Positions 48,716 to 57,606 of a stretch of DNA of 64,000 nt are shown here, piece after piece (positions within the stretch are counted from its first letter, which is position 1; the number at the start of each line of letters is the position of its first letter). The translations under genes were made by a program, and so were the position numbers. This stretch comes from Janthinobacterium violaceinigrum. GTDB taxonomy: Bacteria > Pseudomonadota > Gammaproteobacteria > Burkholderiales > Burkholderiaceae_D. Below the pieces are notes generated by a model. That model was not told where the DNA came from. It searched no databases and saw nothing but the letters and a program-made list of their open reading frames with translations. The DNA is taken from positions 124,001 to 188,000 of the forward strand of contig NZ_WFLI01000001.1 of the NCBI RefSeq assembly GCF_009208555.1. The letters are read 5' to 3'.

Positions 48716-49179
48716 GCAGCCGTCCGCGCCGCGCGCTGGCGCAGCAGTGTTTGCAGGCGCAGCTTGCGTTCATAGCGGCACACCCATTCCACGGTCAAGG
48801 CCGTGGCCAGCATCACGCTGGCAAAGCCCAGGCCGATATTGAAGAACAGCATCAGCCCCTGCGCCTTCAGCAGCTGCGTAAATTGCACCACGGACACCAC
48901 CAGCGGAATGAAGAACAGCAGCATATTGGCCAGCAGCCAGTTCGCGCCCAGTTCGATGGCGGCGGGCCGCACCCAGCCCGCCAGCAGCAGGGCCACCAGC
49001 ACGAACAGGCCCACCACGCCGCCGGAAAACGGCAGGTGCAGGGCGGCGGCGGCTGCGTCGGCCAGCCACCAGGCAGCGATCAGCACGCCCACCTGCCACA
49101 AGGTCTGCACGGGCTGGCGCCAGGCGGGGGCAGGCATCCGGGAGACGGCGGCGGAGTGGTGCAGGACGGGGGCTTTCAC
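48712..49179 (-). CDS. LrgA/CidA holin-like protein
   Basis: A 155-aa, four-helix protein. PFSGGVVGLFVLVALLLAGW (the family G-x-x-G-L motif), LGANWLLANMLLFFIPLVV and IGLGFASVMLATALTVEWV match CidA/LrgA. The start is GTG 49179 with GAGAG upstream; an ATG at 49137 (MPAPAW) is an alternative. It is divergent from a LysR regulator, as in cidABC-cidR arrangements. Confidence 0.85.
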   Translation of the reverse strand: MKAPVLHHSAAVSRMPAPAWRQPVQTLWQVGVLIAAWWLADAAAAALHLPFSGGVVGLFVLVALLLAGWVRPAAIELGANWLLANMLLFFIPLVVSVVQFTQLLKAQGLMLFFNIGLGFASVMLATALTVEWVCRYERKLRLQTLLRQRAARTAA

Positions 49180-49240
49180 GGCGGACTCTCAAACGGCAGG
49201 GGGAAGGCTTCATTGTAGGGACCCGACATCAAAAGATAAA

Positions 49241-49255
49241 ATGACTTAAACTCAT
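49241..49255. promoter_or_regulatory. Candidate LysR box
   Basis: ATGACTTAAACTCAT contains TGA-N7-TCA and fits the T-N11-A LysR pattern. It lies in the 103-bp divergent gap between the cidA-like gene and the lysR gene, 27 bases before the lysR ATG. Confidence 0.45.
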
Positions 49256-49282
49256 GATCATCATTCGATATTGGAATGCATC

Positions 49283-50191
49283 ATGGATATCCGCTCCTTG
49301 CGCTACTTCGTCGAAGTGGTCGAGCAAAACAGTTTTACGCGCGCGGCCGCCAGGCTGCACGTGACGCAGCCGACCGTGAGCAAGATGATCGCCCAGCTGG
49401 AACAGTCGCTGGACCTGGCCTTGCTGGACCGCGCGGGCAAGCGCTTTACCCTGACGGACGCGGGCAAGGTGGTGCTGTCGCGTGCGCATGAATTGCTGGC
49501 CTTGCATGCGGAACTGAAGGTGGAATTGCGCGACCTGCAGCAGCTGGAGCGGGGCGAGCTGCGCGTGGGCGTGTCGCCGCAGACGCATTCCACCCTGGCG
49601 CCATGGCTGGCCGAATACCACCAGCGCTATCCGGGCATCGAGCTGAAAATGTACGAGAGCGGCACGCAGGCCATCGAGCGCGACTTGCGCACGGGCACGG
49701 TGGAACTGGGCACCATGCTCGACTATCCGGGCAATGCGGCCACCTGGCAGGATTTCGAAGCCTTGCCCCTCGTGCGCTCGCCCCTGTGCCTGCTGGCCGC
49801 GCCCGGCTCGCCGTGGCAGGGCCGTTCCTCCGTGGCCCTGGCCGAGCTGGCCGACAGCCCCTTCATTTTCTATGGCGCCGCGTTTGCCCTGAACGACATC
49901 GTGCAGGATGCCTGCCAGCGGGCCGGCTTCGTGCCGCGCATCACGGGCCGCAGCGGCCAGTGGGATTTCATTGCCTCGCTGGTGCGCTTGGGCGTGGGCA
50001 TCTGCCTGCTGCCGAAGATGTATTGCGACACCCTGGAACAATCGCAGTTTGCCGTCATTCCCCTGGCCGGGCCGCCCGTGGAATGGAATCTGATGCTGGC
50101 CTGGCGCCGCGGCGGGCGGCTGTCGTTCGCGGGGCGCGCCTGGCTGGACCTCGTCAGGGCGCGCATGGCGGACGCGGCACGTTTACAATAG
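49283..50191 (+). CDS. LysR-family regulator (probable CidR)
   Basis: A 302-aa regulator with an N-terminal winged helix (LRYFVEVVEQNSFTRAAARLHVTQPTVSKMIAQLE) and a C-terminal effector domain (about 90-295). ATG 49283 has GGAA 6 bases upstream. It is divergent from the cidA/cidB-like pair; CidR proteins respond to acetate or pyruvate in other bacteria, so control of that pair is the natural inference. Confidence 0.9.
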   Translation: MDIRSLRYFVEVVEQNSFTRAAARLHVTQPTVSKMIAQLEQSLDLALLDRAGKRFTLTDAGKVVLSRAHELLALHAELKVELRDLQQLERGELRVGVSPQTHSTLAPWLAEYHQRYPGIELKMYESGTQAIERDLRTGTVELGTMLDYPGNAATWQDFEALPLVRSPLCLLAAPGSPWQGRSSVALAELADSPFIFYGAAFALNDIVQDACQRAGFVPRITGRSGQWDFIASLVRLGVGICLLPKMYCDTLEQSQFAVIPLAGPPVEWNLMLAWRRGGRLSFAGRAWLDLVRARMADAARLQ

Positions 50192-50217
50192 GCGCTCGCC
50201 AACTTCCGCCCCACCAG

Positions 50218-51048
50218 ATGAACATCAACGTCAACGCCAAGGTTACCGCCAAAATCAAACGCACCGCCGGCTCGCTGCTGCTGGGATTGTTATGCACCGT
50301 GGGCCTGATGAGCGAAATGGGCTACGCCCAGGCCGCGCTTCCCGTGTATGGCTATTTCGTCAAGAATACCTATCCGCACGATCCCCAGGCCTTCACGCAG
50401 GGCTTGCTGTTCAAGGATGGCCATCTGTATGAAAGCACGGGCCAGAACGGCCAGTCTTCCTTGCGCAAGGTGGAATTGACGACGGGCAAGGTGCTGCAGA
50501 AAAGCATGCTGGACAAGAATGTGTTCGGCGAAGGCATCACGGACGTGGGCGACGAGATCCTGGGCCTGACGTGGATTTCGCAGACCGGTTATGTGTTCGA
50601 CCTGAAGACGTTCAAGCTCAAGCGCAAATTCAGCTACCAGGGCGAAGGCTGGGGCCTGGCCAGCGATGGTCATTTCGTCTACATGAGCGATGGCACGTCC
50701 GCCATCCGCGTGCTCAATCCGAAAACCATGGCCGAGGTGCGCCGCATCGAGGTGAAGGCCGAGGGCCGTCCCATCGACCGCCTGAATGAGCTGGAAATGG
50801 TCGACGGCGAACTGTTTGCCAACGTATGGGGCGCGGACGTGATCGCCCGCATCGACCCGGCCAGCGGCAAGGTCGTGGGCTGGATAGACCTGACGGGCTT
50901 GCTGCCGCCCGAGCAGCGGGGCACGGCCAATCCCGACGCCGTGCTCAACGGCATCGCCTGGGATGCGCGCGGCAAGCGTTTGTTTGTCACGGGCAAACTG
51001 TGGCCCAAGCTGTTCGAGATCGAACTGATCGAAATTCAGCGCCGCTGA
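50218..51048 (+). CDS. Glutaminyl-peptide cyclotransferase (glutamine cyclotransferase)
   Basis: A 276-aa exported beta-propeller enzyme that cyclises N-terminal glutamine to pyroglutamate. A signal segment (SLLLGLLCTVGLMSEMGYAQA) leads into the family sequence YPHDPQAFTQGLLFKDGHLYESTGQNGQS, FGEGITDVGDEILGLTWISQTGYVFD and LNGIAWDARGKRLFVTGKLWPKLFEIEL. Start 50218 is chosen over a much longer frame that overlaps the lysR gene. No partner gene is evident. Confidence 0.9.
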   Translation: MNINVNAKVTAKIKRTAGSLLLGLLCTVGLMSEMGYAQAALPVYGYFVKNTYPHDPQAFTQGLLFKDGHLYESTGQNGQSSLRKVELTTGKVLQKSMLDKNVFGEGITDVGDEILGLTWISQTGYVFDLKTFKLKRKFSYQGEGWGLASDGHFVYMSDGTSAIRVLNPKTMAEVRRIEVKAEGRPIDRLNELEMVDGELFANVWGADVIARIDPASGKVVGWIDLTGLLPPEQRGTANPDAVLNGIAWDARGKRLFVTGKLWPKLFEIELIEIQRR

Positions 51049-51087
51049 TGTTTCCTATCGGACAGTGTTGCTGACGAGGAATCGTCT

Positions 51088-51996
51088 ATGATGCGTTTCC
51101 TTCGCCTTGCGCGACCCTTGCAGGATGCCATGCCGTTTCTACCTCTGTTGCTACCTTTACGCCGCCTGGCGGCCGCTGCCGGCTTGCTTGCCGCCGTCTT
51201 GCCCGCCGCCCAGGCGCAAACACCATACGTGCCCGTGATGAAGCAATATGGCGACTTTGTCGTCACGCGCGACCGCCACGACCCGCTCGTCAACTTGTCT
51301 TTCCGCAAGCACGGCTATTGGCCCGGCGGCGCACGCGAAGTGGTGGAAGTGCGGCCCCTCAAGGCCACGCGCGATGGCCAGCCCATGCTGCTGGCGTTTA
51401 CCAAGGGCTATACGGGACAGGGGACCATCCTGATCGGCGTGCAGAACGGCGTACCGCTGATGCGTCCCGTCAGTCCTTTGCGGCGCGACGACATGGTGCG
51501 CACGGAGCGCGACCCCGAATGGGGCGTGCCGCAGCCGGGCCGCAGCGAAATACTGCTGTTTGCCCGCGACGGTCGCGCGCTCGACACGGACTCGGGCGAA
51601 CTGCTGTGGTTTGACATGCCGGGCATCGTCACGGGCGATTACGCGCCCGCCATGCTGGTCTCCGTCTCGCCCGACAGCCGGCGCGGCGCCTATCTGGTCC
51701 GCAGGGCGACCAGCGTGGAGGTCGTCGTCGCCACGCGCGACGATGGCGTGGCAGGCGTGCTGGCCTTGCCGCCCGACACCTATCAACGGTGGCTGAAGCC
51801 CTTGTCGCAGGTCGCTGGCGAACAGGCGGGCGCCGCCATCAAGGCGCGCCAGGGCCGCACGGATTCGAACCGCATCCAGCGCGAACTGGAACTGGCCTGG
51901 TTCGGCCAGCAATTTCAATGGACACTGGGCAAGAACGACTGGCAAGTGACGGGCCTGGGCCTCAGTTCCGTGCCGCCCGAGGGGGAACAGCCATGA
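51088..51996 (+). CDS. Exported hypothetical protein (302 aa)
   Basis: ATG 51088 follows a GAGGA ribosome site. A long Leu/Ala-rich signal segment (about 15-43, ending AAQAQ) leads into a soluble domain of about 255 residues with several short beta strands. No recognised family. Its stop overlaps the following lipoprotein gene (ATGA, 51993-51996), so the two are co-translated and probably act together in the cell envelope. Confidence 0.7.
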   Translation: MMRFLRLARPLQDAMPFLPLLLPLRRLAAAAGLLAAVLPAAQAQTPYVPVMKQYGDFVVTRDRHDPLVNLSFRKHGYWPGGAREVVEVRPLKATRDGQPMLLAFTKGYTGQGTILIGVQNGVPLMRPVSPLRRDDMVRTERDPEWGVPQPGRSEILLFARDGRALDTDSGELLWFDMPGIVTGDYAPAMLVSVSPDSRRGAYLVRRATSVEVVVATRDDGVAGVLALPPDTYQRWLKPLSQVAGEQAGAAIKARQGRTDSNRIQRELELAWFGQQFQWTLGKNDWQVTGLGLSSVPPEGEQP

Positions 51997-52640
51997 GCAT
52001 ACCGAGACTGATCGCCGGCTGCCTCGCCGCCTCTGTGCTGGCCGGCTGCGTGCACGGGGAAATATTCGCCCAGGATTATCTGGCGCAAGACATCGACAAG
52101 CAGCAAGCCTTGCTGGAACTGGACGTGGTCTTCGGGCAAGCGCCCGATGACAAGCTGACGTCGCGCATAACGGCCCGCAATACCGTGGAATACACGGGCG
52201 CGCCGCATATCGTCGTGCCGTTTTACCAGAAGGGACTCGGCTTCGACCAGGGTTTTGCCGGCACCTATATGTTTGCCGTGCCCTATCCGATCGCCAAGGT
52301 CGAAACGGCCACGGCCAGCAGCCGCGTGTTTGGCCAGAAACTTGACGGGCAGCAGCAGGGCAGCCCCCGCTACCGCTTCCGCGTGCCGGGCAAGGCGCAG
52401 TGGAACAGCAATGAAACCTTCATGCTGGGCTTTGAGCGCAAGGGCCGCCGCGAAGAAATCACTTTCCGCTTCAGCAACGAGCAAAGCTGCCCGTCCGCCT
52501 TCCTGGCCACCACGCCTATCTATGGCTTTGCCATCAAGGTGGTCGCCACGTTCAAGGATAACAAAGGCTGCCTGAAAGTGTGCGACAGCCGCGACCAGTG
52601 GCCCGGTTTCTGCGCGTTCCAGCCGCCGCCCGGCACCTGA
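51993..52640 (+). CDS. Lipoprotein of unknown function (215 aa)
   Basis: Starts MSIPRLIAGCLAASVLAGC, with a lipobox LAGC (lipidated Cys at 19). The mature protein is rich in aromatic residues and has a C-terminal cysteine cluster (EQSCPSAF, NKGCLKVCDSRDQWPGFCAF) likely to form disulfides. No family recognised. Coupled to the upstream exported protein by a 4-bp overlap. Confidence 0.7.
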   Translation: MSIPRLIAGCLAASVLAGCVHGEIFAQDYLAQDIDKQQALLELDVVFGQAPDDKLTSRITARNTVEYTGAPHIVVPFYQKGLGFDQGFAGTYMFAVPYPIAKVETATASSRVFGQKLDGQQQGSPRYRFRVPGKAQWNSNETFMLGFERKGRREEITFRFSNEQSCPSAFLATTPIYGFAIKVVATFKDNKGCLKVCDSRDQWPGFCAFQPPPGT

Positions 52641-52921
52641 CTTGCATCATGCAAGCCACGGGCCGGCGCTTGCCGGCGCCGCGCTTATACACGCGCGCGT
52701 TTTGCCGATTCTATTCAATTGTCATCGAATGGCCGCGTACGACGGCTATTTTCATGGCGAAAGGCAGGCTGGACTGACGCAGCGCCATGCCTGGGCCAGC
52801 GCATAAATCTTGCCGCAAAAATATCTTTCTCAAGCGTATGATTTCTGTGCCGTGAGCAGCGCACGCAGATGGCGCGTCCCGGCCCGATATCCGAAACGCA
52901 TCCTTCCTGTGGAGAGATAGA

Positions 52922-54946
52922 ATGAAAATGCCCGTTTTAGGCAGCACCCAGCCAGCCATCACCAGGCGCCCCCTCGACATGCTGGACACGGACAAGGCCG
53001 CCGTGCGCGCCATCGCCCAGGCGGCCGTCAGCGTCGAACTGTTCACCATTCCCCTGTACATGGCCACCATGTACTCGATCCATGGCACGCACCAGGTCAA
53101 CTCGAAAGGCATCACCTATTATGAGGGCCGCCAGTGGCCGGGCATGGGTACCACGGCCCGCCCCGAGCTGAAGGAGCAAAAGGCGTTCAACATCATCTTC
53201 AGCGTCTTCATCCAGGAAATGCTGCATCTGCAGATGGCGGCCAACCTGGCCACGGCCATCGGCACGGCGCCGTGCTTCACGGGCTCGGAGCTGCAGTCGC
53301 AGGACCACGGCTGGACCTGCTATGGCACGCAGTGCACGGTGATCCCGCACATCGTCGACTTGCAGGACACCTCGGGCTACCGCCACGTGCGCGTCAACCT
53401 GGAAGAGCTGAACGCGAACCAGTGCGACCTGTTCCTCGCCATCGAGCAACCCGAGGAGCAGGCACGGGCCCAGCTGGCCGAGTTCGACAAGCACAACCAC
53501 ACGAAATATTTCCCCGAAGTACCGTTCGTGGGCTGGACGCCGGGCAAGCACGTGCAGGATTTGCCCCTGTTCGGCACCATCGGCTACATGTACGAATGCT
53601 ATGCGCGCTACATCAGCATCGAATACGCGGATGGCCAGACCCTGTGGCAAAAGCTGTTCGTCAACGGCTCGGTGCAGCAGGACATGTTCAACAGCCAGGT
53701 GCAGGGCCATGCGCGGGCGGAATTTCCCAAGTTCGACACCTGCTTCGGCCCGCAAGACCAGGATGGCGGCCAGACGGGTTCGTTCAACAAGGCCATCGAC
53801 ATGATGGCGGCCATTACGGACCAGGGCGAGGGCAGCGAAGCGGCCATCCGGCGCTACCGGCGCGACGCGGCGCGGCGCCTGATGGCCGTGCAGCCCGACT
53901 ACCGCGAAGACCTGGCCGCCTTGAAATGCGATTATCCGTCGTATGCGAACAATGGCAAGGATGCGGAATCGCGCGACGCGCAAGCGCGCCACGACAGCGC
54001 GCCGTTCGACCATTACGAGCGTTTCGGCCAGGTCAAGGCCATGCTGCCGGTTAAAACCTGGGCCAGCTGGCACGGCGAGGGCCAGCGCTGGACCGAGGCC
54101 ATGCTGACCAACGAGCGCTACAACCCGGCCACTGCGCCCAGGAATATCCCTGCGCCCGCCGCCGTGGCAGGCGCCCTGAACCGCCTGAAGGATGCCAGCG
54201 GCACCCTGCAGATGCTGAGCACGGTCGCCACGGGCGCCATCTACGGCATCACTTCCGTGCTGGACAAGTACTGGCTGAACCAGGACCTGGACTTCCCGTA
54301 TCCGTCGATGGTGGGCGCGGGCGACCGCATGGCCATCTGCTGGGCCGTGCTGGGCCAGGCGCCGAACCTGGCGACGGGCGTGCCGCTGGCCGAGAAAAGC
54401 GTGCTCTACCACGCCTGCCAGGGCATGCACCTGGAGGGCGAGGCCTCGTCCACCTGCGCCGCGCTGGCCGTCTACCATACCTGCCGCGGCTCGAACGGCT
54501 GCCATGCCCAGGGCGGCTGCGGTTTTGCCCAGGCCGACACGGGCGGCTCGTCCTGCGGCCACTCGGTCAAGCTTGCCGCGTCGCCCGGCACGCCGTGCTA
54601 CGTGCCGCCACCGCCGCCGCAGCCCGACAAGGTCTACAGCGCGCCCAGCGACAACAAATGCGGCGGCTTCGGCGGCTGCGCCGTGCCGATTTCGGCCTCG
54701 CAGCTGTATCCGAACACGACGGGCAAGGAACCGCCCGAGCCTGCCACCATGACTCTGTACGATTTCGGTCCCGCGCCCGACCACCGCAGCATTGCGCTGG
54801 GACAGACCATGAGCTTTGCGCTGGGCGACAATGTCTACGACAAGGCCTGGGAAGCCTACGGCAAGGTGATGGCGGCGCGCGGCACGCCGGTGGGGGCGCC
54901 GCCGCCGCCCACCGACCTGCGCCTGGCCTTGCCGCCATCGACCTGA
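52922..54946 (+). CDS. VioB-like ferritin-fold protein with Cys-rich C-terminal tail
   Basis: A 674-aa protein; GGAGAG precedes the ATG. Residues about 25-290 match the ferritin-like domain (PF12902) of VioB-type iminophenylpyruvate dimer synthases: [16 protein letters not shown] (E39), [25 protein letters not shown] (E99, H102) and [14 protein letters not shown] (E225) supply candidate metal ligands. The middle part (about 290-480) is helical and unassigned. From about 499 on it is rich in cysteine: C499, C512, C521, C527, C533, C545, C559, then a proline stretch, then NKCGGFGGC (C580, C586) and [11 protein letters not shown]. No violacein genes are near. The stop overlaps the ATG of a DUF692 oxidase (TGATG), so the tail may be a modification substrate. 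Confidence 0.8.
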   Translation: MKMPVLGSTQPAITRRPLDMLDTDKAAVRAIAQAAVSVELFTIPLYMATMYSIHGTHQVNSKGITYYEGRQWPGMGTTARPELKEQKAFNIIFSVFIQEMLHLQMAANLATAIGTAPCFTGSELQSQDHGWTCYGTQCTVIPHIVDLQDTSGYRHVRVNLEELNANQCDLFLAIEQPEEQARAQLAEFDKHNHTKYFPEVPFVGWTPGKHVQDLPLFGTIGYMYECYARYISIEYADGQTLWQKLFVNGSVQQDMFNSQVQGHARAEFPKFDTCFGPQDQDGGQTGSFNKAIDMMAAITDQGEGSEAAIRRYRRDAARRLMAVQPDYREDLAALKCDYPSYANNGKDAESRDAQARHDSAPFDHYERFGQVKAMLPVKTWASWHGEGQRWTEAMLTNERYNPATAPRNIPAPAAVAGALNRLKDASGTLQMLSTVATGAIYGITSVLDKYWLNQDLDFPYPSMVGAGDRMAICWAVLGQAPNLATGVPLAEKSVLYHACQGMHLEGEASSTCAALAVYHTCRGSNGCHAQGGCGFAQADTGGSSCGHSVKLAASPGTPCYVPPPPPQPDKVYSAPSDNKCGGFGGCAVPISASQLYPNTTGKEPPEPATMTLYDFGPAPDHRSIALGQTMSFALGDNVYDKAWEAYGKVMAARGTPVGAPPPPTDLRLALPPST

Positions 54947-55881
54947 TGCCGCGCGCCATGCATGACGTGCCGCCACGCCTGGGCCTGCCGAACCTGGGCC
55001 TGGGCGTGGGGCTGCGTCCGCCGCACTATGCGGACATCCTGCGCCACGGGCCGCAGGTGGACTGGTTCGAGATCATCAGCGAGAACTTCATCGACAACCA
55101 CGGCTATGCGCGCCATGTGCTGGAGCAGGTGGCGGCGCAGGTGCCCATCGTCATGCATGGCGTCTCGCTGTCGATCGGCAGCAGCGATCCGCTCAATCTT
55201 GCCTACCTGCGCCAGTTGCGCCAGCTGGCCGGGGAGATCCGGCCCGCGTGGATTTCCGACCACCTGTGCTGGACGGGCGCCGCCTCGCTCAACAGCCACG
55301 ACTTGCTGCCGCTGCCGCTGGACGAGGCCAGCCTGCGCCACGTGGCGGGCAGGGTGCGCCAGGTGCAGGAGTTCCTGGGGCGTCCCCTGGTCCTGGAAAA
55401 CCCCAGCAGCTATGTGGAATTTGCCCAGTCCAGCATGCCGGAGTGGGAATTCCTGGGCCGCCTGGCCGAAGACACGGGCTGCGGACTCTTGCTGGACGTC
55501 AACAATGTCCACGTTTGCGCGCATAACCACGGCTATGATGCGGCCCACTACATCCGCCAGCTGCCGCACGCGCACATCGTGCAGATCCACCTGGCCGGCC
55601 CCACCGTCTGCGGCGCCGTGCTGATCGACACCCACGATGCGCCCGTGCCGGCCGCCGTGTGGCGCCTGTACGCGCTGGCGCAGCAGTTGACGGGCGGCGT
55701 GTCGGCCCTGCTGGAATGGGATGCCGACATCCCGCCATACCCGCAGCTGCTGGCCGAACTGGGCAAGGCGCGCGCGGCCGAACGGGGAGAAATCGCCGAT
55801 GCGGCGTCCGCCATGGCCGGCGCTGCGGGCGCCGTGTCGGCGCCGCTGGGCTTTCACCTGGAGGCGGCCCATGCACCGTAG
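54946..55881 (+). CDS. DUF692 multinuclear non-heme iron oxidase (MNIO)
   Basis: A 311-aa TIM-barrel enzyme of the MbnB/TglH/BufB family, which oxidises cysteines or other residues of peptides using two or three iron ions. Family motifs, with residues: ENFID (46-50), HGVSLSIG (H71), SDHLCW (D105, H106), ENPSSY (E151, N152), [10 protein letters not shown] (D184, N186, H189), IHLAG (H215), DTHD (D228, H230) and [11 protein letters not shown] (E257, D259). All the positions I associate with metal binding are kept. ATG 54946 overlaps the TGA of the ferritin-like gene by one base, and the end overlaps the DUF2063 gene by 11 bp. Confidence 0.92.
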   Translation: MPRAMHDVPPRLGLPNLGLGVGLRPPHYADILRHGPQVDWFEIISENFIDNHGYARHVLEQVAAQVPIVMHGVSLSIGSSDPLNLAYLRQLRQLAGEIRPAWISDHLCWTGAASLNSHDLLPLPLDEASLRHVAGRVRQVQEFLGRPLVLENPSSYVEFAQSSMPEWEFLGRLAEDTGCGLLLDVNNVHVCAHNHGYDAAHYIRQLPHAHIVQIHLAGPTVCGAVLIDTHDAPVPAAVWRLYALAQQLTGGVSALLEWDADIPPYPQLLAELGKARAAERGEIADAASAMAGAAGAVSAPLGFHLEAAHAP

Positions 55882-56770
55882 CGCTGCCGGCGGCGAGGTT
55901 GACGTAGCTGAGGACGGAGCTGGCGACGCCCCCGTGCCGCTGGCGCAACTGCAGGCGTGGTTCCTGACGGCGATGACGGCGCCGGGCGGCGCGGCGCGGG
56001 GCGCCCAGCTGGCCGGAGAACGCCATGGCTTGACGCAGGAGCAAGTGCTGAAACGGGCCAGGGGCGGGCCGGCGCCGCTGCACATCCATGCGGATGGCTA
56101 TGTGCAGCGCCTGCTCGAATGCCTGCAAGCCGATTATCCCGTCTTGCGCAAGGTCATGGGCGACGAACTGTTCGCCTTCTTTGCCCGCGCCTATGTCTGG
56201 CGCCACCCGTCCGCCTCGGCGACCTTGTATGACCTGGGCGGCGGCTTTGCCGATTTTCTCGCCGCCAGCCAGCGTGACGCCGGCGAACGGCAGCAGGCCT
56301 TGCGCTTCCCCGTGGAACTGGCGCGGCTGGAACGGGCGCGCAGCGAGGCGGGCAGGGCGCCCGGCCTGGAAAAGCTGGCGCCGCCCATGCTGCCTTCCGG
56401 CCTGGAGTTGCTGCTGGGACCGATGCAGCAATGGCGTCTGGCGCCGTGCGCGCGGCTGCTGGCCCTGTCGTTCCCCCTGTGCGACTACTGGCAGCAGGCG
56501 CAGGCCGCGCCCGGCGACGCCGTGCCGGCCCAGCCGCAGGCGACTCCCGCTTTTGTCGCCATTTCACGCATGCATTACCGGATCGTCATGCAGGAGCTGC
56601 AGCCATGGCAGTTTGACTGGCTGCAGGCGCTGGATGGCGGCGCGCCGCTGGCGCAGTGCGCGCGGCAGGCGGCGCACGCGGGCGGCAGGACGCCGGACGA
56701 GGTGCAGGCGGACGCCATGCTGTGGCTGCCCATGGCGGCCGCGGCAGGGCTCGTCAGCAGCCACGCCTGA
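55871..56770 (+). CDS. DUF2063-family MNIO partner protein
   Basis: A 299-aa soluble protein with an N-terminal helical domain (about 25-120; [17 protein letters not shown] and [41 protein letters not shown]), annotated elsewhere as a putative DNA-binding domain. In methanobactin- and bufferin-type loci it binds the precursor leader and delivers it to the DUF692 enzyme (BufC, MbnC-like). ATG 55871 lies inside the DUF692 gene end. It is the last gene of the triad. The C-terminal half (about 170-290) is likely the substrate-binding lobe, by analogy. Confidence 0.85.
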   Translation: MHRSAAGGEVDVAEDGAGDAPVPLAQLQAWFLTAMTAPGGAARGAQLAGERHGLTQEQVLKRARGGPAPLHIHADGYVQRLLECLQADYPVLRKVMGDELFAFFARAYVWRHPSASATLYDLGGGFADFLAASQRDAGERQQALRFPVELARLERARSEAGRAPGLEKLAPPMLPSGLELLLGPMQQWRLAPCARLLALSFPLCDYWQQAQAAPGDAVPAQPQATPAFVAISRMHYRIVMQELQPWQFDWLQALDGGAPLAQCARQAAHAGGRTPDEVQADAMLWLPMAAAAGLVSSHA

Positions 56771-56793
56771 GCGAAAAGCGGCGGACGCAAAAA

Positions 56794-56813
56794 AGGCCGA
56801 TGAAAATCGGCCT
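56794..56813 (-). terminator. Terminator of the minus-strand DUF3297 gene
   Basis: AGGCCGAT (56794-56801) and ATCGGCCT (56806-56813) form a perfect 8-bp stem with a GAAA/TTTC loop. Read on the minus strand, it is followed by TTTTTT, the form of an intrinsic terminator. It separates this gene from the plus-strand MNIO operon. Confidence 0.85.
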
Positions 56814-56835
56814 CGATGACGGCTGAATGTGTTGC

Positions 56836-57084
56836 TTAGCGGTAAAACGCTTCGACTTTGCCCTTCAGCTTGATCTGCAGCGGACGGCCGCGGCGGTCCA
56901 GCGACTTGGTGGAAGCGACCTTGATCCAGCGTTCGCTGATGCAATATTCTTCCACGTCAAGACGCTCCTTGTCGTTGAAGCGGATGCCGACGTCGTTCTC
57001 GAACACGGCTGCAACGTGGTAAGGGCTGCTGGGGTCGATCGACAGGCGATCGGGCAATGGGGGTAAGGTGGTGGTATCGTTCAT
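56836..57084 (-). CDS. DUF3297-family small protein
   Basis: An 82-aa protein beginning MNDTTTLPPLPDRLSIDPSSPYHV. The sequence VFENDVGIRFNDKERLDVEEYCISERWIKV and GRPLQIKLKGKVEAFYR match my memory of DUF3297, a small single-domain family of unknown function in proteobacteria. Start 57084 is preferred to longer frames, which are unlike any protein. It is transcribed alone toward a terminator. Confidence 0.82.
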   Translation of the reverse strand: MNDTTTLPPLPDRLSIDPSSPYHVAAVFENDVGIRFNDKERLDVEEYCISERWIKVASTKSLDRRGRPLQIKLKGKVEAFYR

Positions 57085-57193
57085 GGGCGTAATTATCGCC
57101 CAGAATGCCGATCCAGACAACGGGGTGCGCATGCTTATCTGGCGGCCCGCGGCGCGGCGCCCCGCATTTCCTATATCCGCCGTCGTTCCGCCC

Positions 57194-57595
57194 CTACAGA
57201 TGCCGTGTTTCCTGCGGCGGCGTGTTCCACTCGTCATGCAAGCCATCGACAAAGGTGACGGGTACCCGGGCCAGTGCGGCCGCCGACATGTCGTCGAGGC
57301 AGTTGACGCCGATGCCGACAAATGCACCGCTGCGGGCGGAATCGCCGCGGCTGAACAGGCGCACGCCGCAGTGGCGGCAAAAATAGTGGCGTTCGCGGCC
57401 GGCGCCGAAGCGGTATTCGCTCAAGGCCGCCTCGCCGGCCAGCAGGCGGAAGGCCGTGGCCGGCACCTGGCTGGCCCAGCAGCGGATTTTCAGGCAATAG
57501 GAACAGTTGCAGCGCAGGCTGGGCGCCGCCAGGTCGATCTCGGCCGCGAAGCGTACGGCGCCGCAGTGGCAACTGCCATGGCAGGTTCTTTTCAT
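57194..57595 (-). CDS. GFA-family zinc protein
   Basis: A 133-aa CENP-V/GFA-fold protein. Zinc-binding cysteines appear as CHGSCHCGAVRF, LRCNCSYCLK and FCRHCGVRLFSR, the full family pattern. GFA proteins condense formaldehyde with glutathione in some bacteria, but many members have unknown roles. It starts 11 bp after the stop of the ABC exporter gene, on the same strand, so it may be transcribed as the last gene of the RiPP operon without being part of its function. Confidence 0.85.
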   Translation of the reverse strand: MKRTCHGSCHCGAVRFAAEIDLAAPSLRCNCSYCLKIRCWASQVPATAFRLLAGEAALSEYRFGAGRERHYFCRHCGVRLFSRGDSARSGAFVGIGVNCLDDMSAAALARVPVTFVDGLHDEWNTPPQETRHL

Positions 57596-57606
57596 CGTGG
57601 CCTAGC

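Noticed and set aside
51860..51876. GGATTCGAACCGCATCC, resembling a tRNA T-arm read in reverse
   Set aside because: It is inside a well-supported coding frame and no acceptor stem, anticodon arm or D-arm surrounds it.
52922..54946. Violacein biosynthesis gene vioB
   Set aside because: The ferritin-like domain is similar, but the protein is shorter than VioB, has a Cys-rich tail and is not beside vioA, vioC, vioD or vioE.
52937..54976. A 679-codon minus-strand frame across the ferritin-like gene
   Set aside because: Low-complexity Arg/Gly sequence with no domain, antisense to a gene with clear ferritin-like motifs.
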